A DNA stretch of 64,000 nt from Shimia gijangensis (GCF_900142085.1 NZ_FQZQ01000013.1:59220-123219); one strand, 5' to 3'; counted from the first letter of the stretch, positions 40,899-51,551 are shown. Numbers and translations are program-made. Notes: a model not told the origin generated them from the sequence alone.

Positions 40899-41780
40899 TC
40901 AGTCTTCGGTCTTGGTGCCCAAGTCCAATGTGTGCTGCCGCAACCAGGCCATAAAACCACGTGGGTCCTTAGCAAGCGGCTGCATTTGCTCTTCTGTCAG
41001 CGCTTCGCCAACGACGGGTTTCATGGGCTTGTTGCACGACCGCACAATTTCATGCAGCAGCAAACCTTGCCGCATAATTGGCGAAATCTGACTGGCAATC
41101 TGATACAGGCGTGAATTGCTGCCCGGGTAAAATATGGGAACCACTTTGGCGCCCGATTTACGGATCATTTTGGCGGTGAAGACGTTCCATTCCTGCTCAA
41201 TGGCCGGTCCGAACCAACTGTCCGAAGACATCACTACACCCGACGGAAACAGCGCCACAACGCCGCCTTCTGACAGGTGCTGCATCGCGTTGGAGCGCAT
41301 CTCGACCATTTTTCGCTGCGCCTCGGGGTCATGTGGGAACGGCACCGGGATCATGAAGGACGTCGCCGCCTCGTCCAATCCAGTCAGGACAGACCGGGTT
41401 AGGATCCGATAGTCCTGACGCACGCGTCCAATCAGATCCGCAAAGATCATGCCGTCCACCATCCCGTGCGGATGATTGGCAACCACAATGACCGGGCCTG
41501 TTGCGGGGATATTGGCGAGCTGTTCCGCAGGGGTTTGCAGCTCAATTCCCATCACGTTCAAAGCGCCACGCCAAAACTTCTGACCCCGATAGATCGAATT
41601 GTTTCTTTCGAACTTTTTGACCATGCGCAGAATGGTGATTTTCCCGGTCAGCCATTCAATTGCGCGAATGGCCGTGCTGGTCCAGCGATCATCAAAGCTG
41701 TTTGCATAGGTCAGCGTGCGACGATCATAGATCTCGCCTTCTTCAGAAGTATTCGGCGTGGTTTCTGCCAAGGTCTTCAT
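40899..41780 (-). CDS. Glycerol-acyltransferase-like protein (PlsC superfamily)
   Basis: A protein of 293 residues. The catalytic block VVANHPHGMVDGMIFADL is of the NHPxGxxDG subtype and VALFPSGVV is the second block. It is predicted to acylate a glycerol or lyso-lipid in the inner membrane; the acceptor is not evident. It is the last gene before the HPr-RapZ operon, separated by 26 bp from HPr, on the same strand. Confidence 0.85.
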   Translation of the reverse strand: MKTLAETTPNTSEEGEIYDRRTLTYANSFDDRWTSTAIRAIEWLTGKITILRMVKKFERNNSIYRGQKFWRGALNVMGIELQTPAEQLANIPATGPVIVVANHPHGMVDGMIFADLIGRVRQDYRILTRSVLTGLDEAATSFMIPVPFPHDPEAQRKMVEMRSNAMQHLSEGGVVALFPSGVVMSSDSWFGPAIEQEWNVFTAKMIRKSGAKVVPIFYPGSNSRLYQIASQISPIMRQGLLLHEIVRSCNKPMKPVVGEALTEEQMQPLAKDPRGFMAWLRQHTLDLGTKTED

Positions 41781-41806
41781 TTCCCGTTTCTGACCCGTGA
41801 GAGCCC

Positions 41807-42085
41807 TCAGACACCTTCGCCAAATTTGTCAGCGACCAGTGCCTCGATTGCGTCGGCCAGCGGAGTTGCGTCCGGCCCCGAGGTCTGAACCTCGATGCTC
41901 GTGCCTTTGGATGCCGCCAGCATCAGCAACCCCATAATACTGTCTCCGCAAGCACTCAACCCATCCTTGCCAACTTCTGCCGTGGCATCAAAGCCCTCGA
42001 CAACTTCAACCAACTTGGCCGAGGCGCGGGCGTGCAGCCCTTTTACGTTCACGATTTTCAGGGAACGAGTCACTGTTTCGGTCAT
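41807..42085 (-). CDS. HPr family phosphocarrier protein
   Basis: A protein of 92 residues. The active-site histidine is His18 in KGLHARAS; the regulatory serine, equivalent to Ser46 of Firmicutes, is Ser49 in CGDSIMGLL. Both sites fit a partner of the HprK encoded two genes upstream. It lies at the end of the chvI-chvG-hprK-rapZ-EIIA operon, 4 bp after EIIA. Enzyme I is not in the window. Confidence 0.92.
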   Translation of the reverse strand: MTETVTRSLKIVNVKGLHARASAKLVEVVEGFDATAEVGKDGLSACGDSIMGLLMLAASKGTSIEVQTSGPDATPLADAIEALVADKFGEGV

Positions 42086-42089
42086 AAGG

Positions 42090-42482
42090 TCAGTCCGTAT
42101 TAATGTTTTGGCTGTCGATATACTTGCGTCCGGCGTCTAACGCCCCTCGCACAGCATCCGGCACAGGCATGTGCCGGCTTTTGGCCAATTTGATTAGCAT
42201 AGGGAGATTCGCACCATAAATGATGCGACGGTTATCTGGCGCGCAGGCGCGTAAACTCAGATTAGAAGGCGAGCCTCCAAACATATCCGTCACGATGACA
42301 ACGCCATCGCCCTGGTCAACTTCATCGGCGGCGTCGCAAATCTCGCATTGTTTGGCTGTGCGGTCGTGTTCGTTTTCGATGGTTATGGCGCGAACACCGT
42401 TCTGGGTCCCAACGACATGCTCCACCGCCGCGAGATACTCTCTGGCCAACCCCCCATGTGCAACAATCACAATGCCGATCAC
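42090..42482 (-). CDS. PTS EIIA component, mannose/fructose type
   Basis: A protein of 130 residues. Catalytic His9 lies in MIGIVIVAHGGLA and the DMFGGSPSN motif is family-typical. No sugar permease is nearby, which is usual for the regulatory alphaproteobacterial PTS. It starts 5 bp past the rapZ stop. Confidence 0.92.
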   Translation of the reverse strand: MIGIVIVAHGGLAREYLAAVEHVVGTQNGVRAITIENEHDRTAKQCEICDAADEVDQGDGVVIVTDMFGGSPSNLSLRACAPDNRRIIYGANLPMLIKLAKSRHMPVPDAVRGALDAGRKYIDSQNINTD

Positions 42483-42487
42483 GCTTG

Positions 42488-43411
42488 TCAGTCCTCTTTC
42501 CGCCCGACCGGAGCGCCCTGTTCGGCCAATTCCGCCCGGCGATCCAATTCGCGATGCCTAATTGACACCTGCCAGCCCTGTTGTGCAAGGGCCTCGACCA
42601 ATCTTTCGGAAGTAAAAACCGATCTGTGTTGGCCACCGGTGCACCCAAACCCAATTGAGAAATGGGCGCGGCCCTCTGCAAGATACGCAGGTAGCAAAGT
42701 CAGCACCATGGTTTGCAGTTGGTCAAAAAAGATATCAAACCTTTCGTCCTGAGCAATATAGGCCGCAACCTTGTCCGACTGCCCATCCAATCCCCGCAAA
42801 TCAGGGTCCCAGTAAGGGTTCTTTAGAAACCGGCAATCGAACACCATATCGACCCCCAGTGGCAAACCCCTTTTGTAGCTGAACGACTGAACCGACAGCC
42901 CCAGTTTTTGCCCGCTGTCCGGCGCAAACCATCTTTCGATTTTTGTTCGCAATGCATGGGGGGGCAATGTGCTTGTGTCGATGAGGATATCCGCACGCGC
43001 CCGAATGGGACCCAGCAGGTCAATTTCACGGCGGATGCCATCCATAGGGGTTTCTGCTGGCGCCAGAGGATGACGTCTGCGGGTTTCGCTATAGCGACGT
43101 TGTAACGTGTGTGGCGCGCAATCCAGATACAACAATTCTGGGGCAAGACCCGACGTTGCCTGCAACAAATCCAGCGCGGCGATCAACGCCTGCTGCGAGA
43201 AGTCCCGATTGCGAACATCCAATCCCAAGGCCATAGGGCGCGGCAGCGCCGGTCCTGTGAACAACCTCTCAAGCATGCCAAGCGGCAGATTGTCGATCGT
43301 TTCATAGCCAATATCTTCCAAAGCATTGATCGCAGTAGAACGCCCTGCGCCCGAAGGACCGGTGACAAGAACAAGCCGTTGCAATTGAGGGTCCTGTGGC
43401 TTTGAGGTCAT
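42488..43411 (-). CDS. rapZ: RNase adapter protein RapZ
   Basis: A protein of 307 residues with a Walker [10 protein letters not shown] (18-26), the [22 protein letters not shown] segment, and the C-terminal [13 protein letters not shown] motif. In E. coli RapZ controls GlmS small RNAs; in alphaproteobacteria its role in this PTS operon is less clear. Its ATG overlaps the hprK stop by 4 bp (ATGA). Confidence 0.94.
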   Translation of the reverse strand: MTSKPQDPQLQRLVLVTGPSGAGRSTAINALEDIGYETIDNLPLGMLERLFTGPALPRPMALGLDVRNRDFSQQALIAALDLLQATSGLAPELLYLDCAPHTLQRRYSETRRRHPLAPAETPMDGIRREIDLLGPIRARADILIDTSTLPPHALRTKIERWFAPDSGQKLGLSVQSFSYKRGLPLGVDMVFDCRFLKNPYWDPDLRGLDGQSDKVAAYIAQDERFDIFFDQLQTMVLTLLPAYLAEGRAHFSIGFGCTGGQHRSVFTSERLVEALAQQGWQVSIRHRELDRRAELAEQGAPVGRKED

Positions 43412-43872
43412 TCGTCAAGCTTTCCCTGACTAAGATATTGCAGAATGGCCGCCGGAAAATGTGCTGCCTGTACGGCATACAAAACTGGGGTGGCTTGCCC
43501 CATCAAGTCAATACTGCGCGGTTTTGGCAATCGTTCGGTCTCTTCGTGATCAAGATCAATAATCAAGGCCACCGGCGTCGGGCCTGCAAATTCAGCGTGC
43601 AGAATGCCAACGCCGCGCGCTTCGATCAGGCCTGCAATGGCGTCTGGCACCGATGCCATCACCTTGCCGTTCACGCCCGTCAAAATAGTTCTGTCATCTG
43701 CAAGCAGTTCGGCCCCTAACGCCAGGAGCTGCATGGCCAGCGAGGATTTTCCGGCGCCAGATTGTCCAAGAATCAGAACCGCTGCGCCTTTATGGGCGAC
43801 ACAGGAGGCGTGAACAGTTTTCGGAAGATCGCCGCTTTCACGGTTGAAAAGACTGTCGAGCCTATTCGGCAT
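43408..43872 (-). CDS. hprK: HPr kinase/phosphorylase, short form
   Basis: A protein of 154 residues that keeps only the kinase domain: Walker [10 protein letters not shown] (36-44) and LLADD as the metal site, with no N-terminal domain of Firmicute HprK (about 310 residues). It phosphorylates the regulatory Ser of HPr. It starts 3 bp past the chvG stop and overlaps rapZ, so the operon is tightly coupled. Confidence 0.92.
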   Translation of the reverse strand: MPNRLDSLFNRESGDLPKTVHASCVAHKGAAVLILGQSGAGKSSLAMQLLALGAELLADDRTILTGVNGKVMASVPDAIAGLIEARGVGILHAEFAGPTPVALIIDLDHEETERLPKPRSIDLMGQATPVLYAVQAAHFPAAILQYLSQGKLDE

Positions 43873-43875
43873 TCA

Positions 43876-45594
43876 TCACACTGGCAGGCCCACAACAAAG
43901 CGTGCGCCCAGCGGATCAGAGGTTGGGTCAGCGTCCGTTGGGCGGATGTTCTCTGCCCAAATCACACCACCATGGGCTTCGACGATCTGTTTGGAAATCG
44001 CCAGACCAAGGCCCGAGTTGTTGCCAAACTGATCCTCTGGACGTTGCGAGTAAAACCGGTTGAAAATCTTGGCCAATGCCTGATCCGGGATACCGGGACC
44101 TGTATCTTCGACAACAACCAACACCCGGTTTTCGCGACGACGCGCCCAAATCCGAATGGCGTCTCCGTCCTCACAAAAGCTGATAGCGTTGGTGATAAGG
44201 TTCACAAAGACCTGCGCCAGACGGGCTTCGAGGCCTTGAATATGGATCGCGTTCTCTGGCAGGTCCGCAATAAAGTCGATCCCTTTGCTCCGGGCATCTT
44301 CACCAAGGTACTGCGCAAGGTTTCCGATCATCTCAAGCAGATTGAAACGTTCTTCTTCTTCTTTGACCAACTCACTGTCGAGCCGGGACGCATTGGAAAT
44401 GTCGCTGACCAAACGGTCCAGACGACGCACGTCATGTTCGATCACATCCAGCAGTTTTTCGCGATGCTCTTCTTTTTTGACCATGCGAAGAGACCCGACG
44501 GCGGAACGCAACGATGCTAGTGGGTTTTTGATCTCATGCGCCACATCGGCGGCAAATTGTTCATTGCTGTCAATCCGGTCATACAGCGCCGAGACCATCC
44601 CGCGCAGGGCACCAGACAGGCGACCAATCTCGTCCGGGCGCGCCGTCAGATCGGGGATACGCACACGCCCCGGATTGACTTTGCGCTGATCATTGTCACG
44701 TCCGATTTCTGCGGCGGCGGCCAGATCAGAAAGCGGGTTAGAGATGGTCGAAGCGAGGACCATCGACAGGCCGATTGACACAATGGTGGCAATCAAAAAC
44801 ATCTGAAGAACGCGCTCACGCTCGCTGCGCACCAGTTGATCCAGCTCACCTGCGGCACTGGTCAGCACAACAACACCAACTGGCGAATTGTTTTGGCTAA
44901 ACGGCACGGCCACAGAGAAAACAGTACTGTCTTCCGGTCCACGCAAAGTCGTCAGGACCTCTCCGTCCTTCGTCGCCTGCATGGCGATTTTGGTGGTTTG
45001 TTCGACAACGGAAGGCGATTGCCGTGACAAGGCATCGTCTTCGCCGGCAACCAACCCCCAAAGCCAGTTCATGGCACTGGTAAACGGTGTGCCATCCGGA
45101 CGTTCGGCCAGTTGTTTGGCCGCTTCGGAGGTCTCAGTGCCCTTGGTCGTTCCGATCAAAGCACCGCTCGTGTCGAATACATAGACGTGGGTTCCCTGAG
45201 GCAACGGTAGTTTTTCAAGCGTTCTCTCAACATTCACGCCATCGCCGGTCGCCAAGTTTACAGGGACGCCCGCAGGCATCTGCGCCTCCAAGGCGCCGCC
45301 AATCAGGCGGGCTTCGGACATCAATCCGGCAGCACGCTGTACTGCAAGGCTGTCGCGGGCCGAATTCAGATACAGGATACCAGCAACCAGTACGCACAAA
45401 GCAATCAGATTAAACGTGATGATTTTGCGAGTGAGAGGCGATTTGCTAAGCGGCAAAAGGCGCCGGCGATCACGTCGCCCGCGCATCTCATTCTCAGCCG
45501 TCGCTTCGGGTGCCACCCAATCGTCACCTAAAACAACGTCGCCATCGCGCCCTTGGGCCAAGTCGTGCACATCTATCCTTTCGGCCAGAGCCAT
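43876..45594 (-). CDS. chvG: Two-component sensor kinase ChvG (ExoS type)
   Basis: A protein of 572 residues. Two membrane helices (about 58-78 and 265-285) flank a periplasmic sensor domain, then HAMP, the HisKA phospho-acceptor in FAADVAHEIKNPLASLRS and the ATP-binding motifs NLITNAISF, EDTGPGIP and GNNSGLGLAIS. In other alphaproteobacteria ChvG responds to acidity and cell-envelope stress together with ChvI. It starts 8 bp past chvI. Confidence 0.94.
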   Translation of the reverse strand: MALAERIDVHDLAQGRDGDVVLGDDWVAPEATAENEMRGRRDRRRLLPLSKSPLTRKIITFNLIALCVLVAGILYLNSARDSLAVQRAAGLMSEARLIGGALEAQMPAGVPVNLATGDGVNVERTLEKLPLPQGTHVYVFDTSGALIGTTKGTETSEAAKQLAERPDGTPFTSAMNWLWGLVAGEDDALSRQSPSVVEQTTKIAMQATKDGEVLTTLRGPEDSTVFSVAVPFSQNNSPVGVVVLTSAAGELDQLVRSERERVLQMFLIATIVSIGLSMVLASTISNPLSDLAAAAEIGRDNDQRKVNPGRVRIPDLTARPDEIGRLSGALRGMVSALYDRIDSNEQFAADVAHEIKNPLASLRSAVGSLRMVKKEEHREKLLDVIEHDVRRLDRLVSDISNASRLDSELVKEEEERFNLLEMIGNLAQYLGEDARSKGIDFIADLPENAIHIQGLEARLAQVFVNLITNAISFCEDGDAIRIWARRRENRVLVVVEDTGPGIPDQALAKIFNRFYSQRPEDQFGNNSGLGLAISKQIVEAHGGVIWAENIRPTDADPTSDPLGARFVVGLPV

Positions 45595-45602
45595 CCCACC
45601 GT

Positions 45603-46304
45603 TTACTCTTCGTTGTATCTATAGCCAATGCCGTAGAGCGTCTCAATCGCTGAGAATTCATTGTCCGCTGTGCGCATCTTTTTGCGCAAACGCTTAATGT
45701 GGCTGTCGATCGTCCGGTCATCCACATAGACCTGATCGTCATAGGCCACATCCATCAGCTGATCACGGCTTTTGACAAATCCAGGACGTTGCGCCAGCGC
45801 CTGTAGCAACAAGAATTCTGTCACCGTCAAAGTGACATCGCGACCCTTCCAGGACACCGAGTGGCGCAGTGGGTCCATGACCAACTCGCCGCGCTCCATC
45901 ACCTTGGTTTCTTCGGTATCACCTGTGACAATGCCATCCATGGCATCCTGACGGCGCAAAAGCGCGCGGATGCGTTCGACCAGCAAGCGCTGCGAAAACG
46001 GCTTTTTCACGTAATCATCGGCGCCCATCCGAAGCCCGAGAACTTCGTCAATCTCATCGTCCTTGGACGTCAGAAAAATGACTGGCATGCTGGTTTTCTG
46101 GCGCAGACGCTGCAACAGATCCATGCCATCCATGCGCGGCATTTTGATATCTAAAACGGCCATATCCGGAAGCTTTTTGTTAAAAGCATCCAGCGCTTGC
46201 TGGCCGTCGTTATATGTTTCTACTTCGAAACCCTCTGCCTCGAGAGTCATGGAAACGGATGTCAGGATGTTCCTGTCGTCATCCACCAAAGCGATCTTCG
46301 ACAT
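45603..46304 (-). CDS. chvI: Two-component response regulator ChvI
   Basis: A protein of 233 residues with a receiver domain (phospho-acceptor Asp in MAVLDIKMP near residue 52, ending in [12 protein letters not shown]) and an OmpR/PhoB winged helix with [32 protein letters not shown] region. It heads the operon; the 363-bp upstream region is shared with divergent pckA. Confidence 0.94.
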   Translation of the reverse strand: MSKIALVDDDRNILTSVSMTLEAEGFEVETYNDGQQALDAFNKKLPDMAVLDIKMPRMDGMDLLQRLRQKTSMPVIFLTSKDDEIDEVLGLRMGADDYVKKPFSQRLLVERIRALLRRQDAMDGIVTGDTEETKVMERGELVMDPLRHSVSWKGRDVTLTVTEFLLLQALAQRPGFVKSRDQLMDVAYDDQVYVDDRTIDSHIKRLRKKMRTADNEFSAIETLYGIGYRYNEE

Positions 46305-46667
46305 TGGTTGGTTCCTTATACTGCTCTAATTTTATTGCCTGTTTTTTGCGCCACTATGCGCCTCTCCCGTGATTTAGATCAATGCCAAAGTGCGAATCAG
46401 GACAATTACCAGGCCCATTTGGGGTGAATTTTCCTTATCAATGGCTAAAATGACTCACTTAATTGCGAAAATTGGATACGATCCGGGCCTTGATGGCGCT
46501 AACGTGGGCTTGGTTGCGCTAACTGCGCCAAACCGTCCTGTTCTTTCACAGAAGCGTCATGTTAAGAGCCCCCATCAGTTCAAAATCTGGCTGGTAGGGA
46601 CGCACGCAACCGTCCTTTTAGTGGAGAAAACCGCCGCCTCGAACGAGCCGGCTACAGGAGTTTGCAT
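46305..46667. other. chvI-pckA divergent regulatory region
   Basis: No gene is seen in this 363-bp stretch. It contains a direct repeat, GGCGCTAAC at 46495-46503 and TGCGCTAAC at 46515-46523, 20 bp apart, inside a G/C-poor region; the two 8-bp cores GCGCTAAC are identical. A strong AGGAG serves pckA. Confidence 0.5.
46495..46523. repeat. Paired GCGCTAAC direct repeats upstream of pckA
   Basis: Two GCGCTAAC boxes spaced 20 bp (two helical turns) lie about 145 bp before the pckA ATG. A regulator of pckA or chvI could bind them; the protein is not known. Confidence 0.35.
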
Positions 46668-48266
46668 ATGACATTTGGACGGGTAAATCCGGAATTCCGC
46701 CTCGAAGATCAAGGGATCGATGGGCTGGGCAATGTCTATTATAACCTCATGGAGCCTGCGCTGATCGAAGCCGCTCTCAAGAAAGACGAAGGAACGCTGG
46801 GTAACGGGGGCGCATTCCTTGTGTCTACCGGCAAGTTCACCGGCCGCTCCCCCAAAGACAAACATGTTGTAAAAACTGCAAGCGTTGAAGACACCATCTG
46901 GTGGGAAAACAACGCCGAGATGTCGCCCGAAGGGTTCGACAACCTTTATGCTGACATGGTCGAGCACATGAAGGGTGGCGATTATTACGTGCAAGACCTG
47001 GTTGGCGGAGCGGACGCGCGCCACTCGATCAATGTGCGCATGGTCACTGAGCTTGCCTGGCACGGGTTGTTCATTCGCACCATGCTGCGTCGCCCCGACC
47101 GCGAAGACCTGAATGACTTTATCGCGGACTTTACCGTGATCAACTGCCCAAGCTTTCAGGCCAATGCCGAGCGTCATAATTGTCGTTCCGAAACCGTGAT
47201 CGCGATGAACTTTGACAAAAAGATGATCCTGATTGGCGGCACAGAATATGCTGGCGAAAACAAGAAATCTGTATTCTCGCTGCTGAACTATCTGCTGCCC
47301 GAAAAAGGCATCATGCCGATGCACTGCTCGGCCAACCACGCCAAGGGCAACCCGGTTGATACAGCTGTGTTCTTTGGCTTGTCCGGCACTGGGAAAACCA
47401 CATTGTCTGCTGATCCCGATCGCATTCTGATTGGTGATGACGAACATGGCTGGGCCGACAATGGCACCTTTAACTTTGAGGGTGGCTGTTACGCCAAGAC
47501 CATCAATCTGAACCCCGAAGCCGAACCAGAAATTTACGCCACAACGTCGAAATTCGGCACTGTGATCGAAAACATGGTTTTTGACGAAGAAACCAAGGAG
47601 TTGGACTTCGAAGACGATAGCCTGACGGCCAACATGCGTTGCGCTTATCCGCTGCACTATATCTCAAACGCGTCGGACAGCGCTGTGGGCGGGCACCCCA
47701 AGAACATCATCATGCTGACATGTGATGCCTTTGGTGTGCTGCCTCCGATTGCACGTCTGACACCTGCGCAGGCGATGTATCACTTCCTGTCTGGCTTTAC
47801 GTCTAAAGTTGCCGGAACCGAGCGCGGCGTGACCGAGCCTGAGCCAACATTCTCAACCTGCTTTGGCGCGCCGTTTATGCCGCGTCGCCCCGAGGTATAC
47901 GGCAACCTGTTACGCGAAAAGATCGCGTCGCACGGCGCCACATGCTGGCTGGTGAACACTGGCTGGACCGGCGGCGCTTATGGCACCGGGTCGCGCATGC
48001 CGATCCGCGCCACCCGCGCATTGCTGACAGCCGCCTTGGAAGGCACACTCAGCTCAGTTGAGTTCCGCAAAGATCCAAACTTTGGTTTTGAGGTTCCGGT
48101 GAATGTTCCGGGCGTCGCCGAGGTACTTTTGGACCCGCGCCGCACATGGGATGATGGCGACGCCTATGATCGTCAGGCCGCCAAACTGGTCGAAATGTTC
48201 TCAAGCAACTTTGAGCAATATCTGCCTTATATCGACGCAGATGTGAAAGCCGCAGCTATCGGCTAA
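46668..48266 (+). CDS. pckA: Phosphoenolpyruvate carboxykinase (ATP)
   Basis: A protein of 532 residues with the kinase-1a loop [17 protein letters not shown] (near 232-248) and the kinase-2 and metal-binding residues in [14 protein letters not shown]. It turns oxaloacetate into PEP, the entry to gluconeogenesis. The ATG at 46668 has AGGAG 8 nt upstream; a TTG two codons before is unlikely. It ends at a strong terminator. Confidence 0.97.
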   Translation: MTFGRVNPEFRLEDQGIDGLGNVYYNLMEPALIEAALKKDEGTLGNGGAFLVSTGKFTGRSPKDKHVVKTASVEDTIWWENNAEMSPEGFDNLYADMVEHMKGGDYYVQDLVGGADARHSINVRMVTELAWHGLFIRTMLRRPDREDLNDFIADFTVINCPSFQANAERHNCRSETVIAMNFDKKMILIGGTEYAGENKKSVFSLLNYLLPEKGIMPMHCSANHAKGNPVDTAVFFGLSGTGKTTLSADPDRILIGDDEHGWADNGTFNFEGGCYAKTINLNPEAEPEIYATTSKFGTVIENMVFDEETKELDFEDDSLTANMRCAYPLHYISNASDSAVGGHPKNIIMLTCDAFGVLPPIARLTPAQAMYHFLSGFTSKVAGTERGVTEPEPTFSTCFGAPFMPRRPEVYGNLLREKIASHGATCWLVNTGWTGGAYGTGSRMPIRATRALLTAALEGTLSSVEFRKDPNFGFEVPVNVPGVAEVLLDPRRTWDDGDAYDRQAAKLVEMFSSNFEQYLPYIDADVKAAAIG

Positions 48267-48286
48267 GGCCCTGATTATTAACTTAG

Positions 48287-48316
48287 AAAGCCCTGACCAC
48301 CGGTCGGGGCTTTTTT
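48287..48316 (+). terminator. Terminator of pckA
   Basis: AAAGCCCTGACC-acc-GGTCGGGGCTTTTTT (one G-U pair) with a T6 tail, 20 bp past the pckA stop. It can also serve the convergent oxidoreductase gene. Confidence 0.85.
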
Positions 48317-48334
48317 GTTTCAGGGCGTGATGTA

Positions 48335-50422
48335 TCAAACGGGTCGCACGGCCACCGCAACGCCGTTGAACGCGGCATTGCCGCTGATAGGGTCAATGCG
48401 CATATCGTCCGTCAGATCATTGATCGACACCGTGGGTTGCGCAGATGCCGTGTGGATACTGCCGTTTTTCTGACCCCATCCTTGCGGGATTGAGATCACG
48501 CCCGGAGCCATGCTGTCGGTGATTTCTGCGGGCATTTGCACAGCGCCAACACGCGATACGACCACAACTTGGGCTGCATCAAGAATTCCCAAACGAGACG
48601 CATCTTCGGGATGAATTTGAACCGTGCAACGGTTGCGCCCCTTTACCAGACGGGCACTGTTTTGGGTCCAGCTGTTGTGGCTGCGTACCTGCCTGCGCCC
48701 GATCATCTGCATCGGAAACTCGTGCGTTGATCCGGGCGCAAAGTCCAGTAATCGGGGCAGGTCATCGATGAAAACGGCGGGCGCCAGATTGATGAGGTTA
48801 TCCGGGGTTTCCAGACGCTCAGAGACATTTGGCACCAAAGGCCCAAGGTCAATGCCGCTTTCGGCATTCGCAAGCGTATCCAGCGTGACCTGCTCGGCGT
48901 GATACCCCTGAGGCAACAGCATCGTCAGCATTTGTTCGGGTGATGGCCCGATCTTGCTCGCCCCGGTCAGACGTGCCGTCAGGCGGGCAATGACCTCCCA
49001 TTCTTTGGGGTTGCCCATTGGCGGCGCAAAAATCGCAGGCGCGTAGGCGGCGGTGTTGCGCACCGCAAACGAATGAAACACCATGTCATAGATGTCTTCT
49101 TCAAGAGCAACAGTGCCGGGCAGGATCAGGTCTGCATGACGCGTGGTGTCGTTAATATGAATGTCGATCGACACCATGAAATCCAGATTTTCCAACGCCT
49201 TTTCAATACGTCGCCCATTTGGTGCGGTCAGCACCGGATTGCCTGCCACGGAAATCAGCGCCTTGATTTGCCCTTCTCCCGGCGTTTCCATCTCTTCGGC
49301 CATCACGGCGACTGGAAACTCACCGTTATAGAGCGGCTGGTTTGAAACACGTGAGCGGCGCTCGGGGTATGTGCGTTGCTGGCCCTTTCGGCTGGTCATG
49401 GCGACATAATCCAGCGCGGGCGTGGTGAACATTGCCCCCCCTGCACGATCAAAGTTGCCGGTGATGATATTGAGCGCATTGTTGGCCCATTGGCACAGGC
49501 TGCCAAAGCTTTGGGTCGATGCGCCCATGCGGGCATAGCAGATCGCCGAGGGCGCGTTGGCAAAATCCCGTGCCAGTTTGCGAATGGCTTCAACGTCTAT
49601 TCCGGTGCGATCTGCCGCCATCTCGGGCGAGAAAGGCGCGACAGCGTCCTGCAGAGCCCCTAATCCTTTGACCCGGGTTGCCAGCGCGCCAACATCCACA
49701 AGGTTCGCGGCAAATATTTCATGGATCAATGCAAGCATCAGGAAGGCATCGGTTTCCGGGCGAATGAAATAGTGATCGGTCGCCTTTTCGGCGGTTTCGG
49801 TACGGCGGGGATCAATCACCACGACACGGCCACCACGAGCTTTGATCTCTTCCATGCGACGACCAAAGCCGGGGGCCGTCATGATCGACCCGTTGGACAC
49901 GACCGGGTTACCACCGATGATCACCATAAAATCGGTGCGATCCACATCCGGGATCGGCACCAGCATGGGATGGCCCAGCATATGGATTGACGCGACGTGA
50001 TGCGGAATTTGGTCTGCCGTGGCCGAGGAGTAGCGGTTGCGGGTGCCCAGCGCTTTGACCATGGCAGGCAAATTCAGCAAGTTGCCAAATTTATGCGCGT
50101 TGGGATTGCCGAGATACACGCCAACCCCGTCGCGCCCGTGTTGTTCCTGAACAGCGCGCAGTTTTTCGGCGGCGATATCCAAAGCTTCGTCCCAGCCAAT
50201 TTCGCGAAACACACCATCAACTTTCAAGAGCGGCGTGGTGACACGGTCGGGGTCAGTGCGAAAATCTTGCAAGGCAACGGCCTTGGGGCAAATATGTCCC
50301 CGAGACAATGGGTCATTTGGATCAGGTTTGATCGACAGAACATCATTGCCATCATGCTCAACAATCAACCCACACATCGCTTCACAGATGTTGCAGGTGC
50401 GGTGTTGTTTCTGTGTCGCCAT
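48335..50422 (-). CDS. Molybdopterin-dependent oxidoreductase
   Basis: A protein of 695 residues. Four cysteines that would bind a 4Fe-4S cluster are at 10, 13, 17 and 45 (CNICEAMC and GHICPKA). The bis-MGD oxidoreductase body and the C-terminal guanine-dinucleotide domain (ARLVKGRNRCTVQIHPEDA) follow. No partner subunits or signal peptide are seen, so it is probably a soluble enzyme. The substrate cannot be told. It ends the run that starts at TetR and lies 24 bp after the acyl-CoA dehydrogenase. Confidence 0.88.
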   Translation of the reverse strand: MATQKQHRTCNICEAMCGLIVEHDGNDVLSIKPDPNDPLSRGHICPKAVALQDFRTDPDRVTTPLLKVDGVFREIGWDEALDIAAEKLRAVQEQHGRDGVGVYLGNPNAHKFGNLLNLPAMVKALGTRNRYSSATADQIPHHVASIHMLGHPMLVPIPDVDRTDFMVIIGGNPVVSNGSIMTAPGFGRRMEEIKARGGRVVVIDPRRTETAEKATDHYFIRPETDAFLMLALIHEIFAANLVDVGALATRVKGLGALQDAVAPFSPEMAADRTGIDVEAIRKLARDFANAPSAICYARMGASTQSFGSLCQWANNALNIITGNFDRAGGAMFTTPALDYVAMTSRKGQQRTYPERRSRVSNQPLYNGEFPVAVMAEEMETPGEGQIKALISVAGNPVLTAPNGRRIEKALENLDFMVSIDIHINDTTRHADLILPGTVALEEDIYDMVFHSFAVRNTAAYAPAIFAPPMGNPKEWEVIARLTARLTGASKIGPSPEQMLTMLLPQGYHAEQVTLDTLANAESGIDLGPLVPNVSERLETPDNLINLAPAVFIDDLPRLLDFAPGSTHEFPMQMIGRRQVRSHNSWTQNSARLVKGRNRCTVQIHPEDASRLGILDAAQVVVVSRVGAVQMPAEITDSMAPGVISIPQGWGQKNGSIHTASAQPTVSINDLTDDMRIDPISGNAAFNGVAVAVRPV

Positions 50423-50446
50423 GTTCCTAACCCCCTTTTTAATCCC

Positions 50447-51547
50447 TTAAAGACCGCGCTGTTGCAGCAGCCATTCGCCGTGGCATTCACCATCACCCAG
50501 ATATTCAGCGCAGGCGCGGGCCTTTTTCATGAACAGACCGATATCCAACTCGTCCGTCATGCCAATACCGCCATGCATTTGCAGCGCCTCACGAACGGCC
50601 AAAGACGCGGTTTTGCCTGCTTTGGCTTTGGCCACACGGGACAGCAGTTCGGCATCTTCCGCGCCGTCATCGATCGCCTGAAGGGCCGCCGCAACGACCG
50701 CATCGGTGGTTTGAATTTGCGTATAAAGATCGGCAGCGCGGTGCTGCAGTGCCTGAAAACTGGCAAGTGTCAGGCCAAACTGTTTACGCTCTTTCAGATA
50801 GGCGGTGGTGCGGCCAGCGACTTCTTTGGAGACGCCAATCAGTTCTGCAGACGCCACAGATCGCCCGACACGAAGCGCGCTGTCCAAGGCATCCTGTGCT
50901 GCGCTCCCGATGGCCAAAAGGGCTGCGCCATCCAGTTGAACACCTGAAAACGACAGATCTGCGGCGTTGCGGTTATCCACCGTTTTGAGCGCACGCGTGT
51001 CTACGCCATCCAGCCCCGGATCAATCAGGAAAAGCGCGAGCCCATCGTCAGTACCGGCCGTAACGATAATACGATCCGCGCCCGCCCCGTCGGACACAAA
51101 CTTTTTGGCGCCATTCAAAACGAACCCGTTGCCGGACTTTTCAGCACGGGTTTCGATAGCGTTGGGGCGGTGGCGAATGCGCTCATCGATCCCCATTGCG
51201 ACAACGGCATGACCAACTGCGACTTTGGCGGCCCAGGATGTTTCGGATGTTGCCCTTAGGGTCGTAGCTGCCATCACACCAGAAGACAGGAAAGGTGACG
51301 CGCTCAGACGGCGGCCCATTTCTTCGGCGACCAGTCCGGCGGCTTGCGCGCCCATGTCAACGCCGCCAGCATCTTCGCCGAGCAGCATGCCGAACCAGCC
51401 CATTTCGGCCATGTCCTTGAGCAAGGCCGCATCGAATCCACCGCCCGCATCCCGTTGGGTTCGCAGGGCGTCAACCGGGGCTTTTTCGTCGAGAAAGCCC
51501 GCAGCCATATCACGGATCATTGTCTGTTCTTCATTCAGTAAACGCAT
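50447..51547 (-). CDS. Acyl-CoA dehydrogenase
   Basis: A flavoprotein of 366 residues with the N-terminal helical domain (MAAGFLDEKAPVDALR), the middle beta domain and the C-terminal helix bundle ending HGGIGMTDELDIGLFMKKA. It lacks part of the usual middle motif and is short for the family, like subunits of heteromeric acyl-CoA dehydrogenases. It starts 4 bp past the next gene (51552-52730), so the two probably form a heterodimer. Confidence 0.9.
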   Translation of the reverse strand: MRLLNEEQTMIRDMAAGFLDEKAPVDALRTQRDAGGGFDAALLKDMAEMGWFGMLLGEDAGGVDMGAQAAGLVAEEMGRRLSASPFLSSGVMAATTLRATSETSWAAKVAVGHAVVAMGIDERIRHRPNAIETRAEKSGNGFVLNGAKKFVSDGAGADRIIVTAGTDDGLALFLIDPGLDGVDTRALKTVDNRNAADLSFSGVQLDGAALLAIGSAAQDALDSALRVGRSVASAELIGVSKEVAGRTTAYLKERKQFGLTLASFQALQHRAADLYTQIQTTDAVVAAALQAIDDGAEDAELLSRVAKAKAGKTASLAVREALQMHGGIGMTDELDIGLFMKKARACAEYLGDGECHGEWLLQQRGL

Positions 51548-51551
51548 GACG

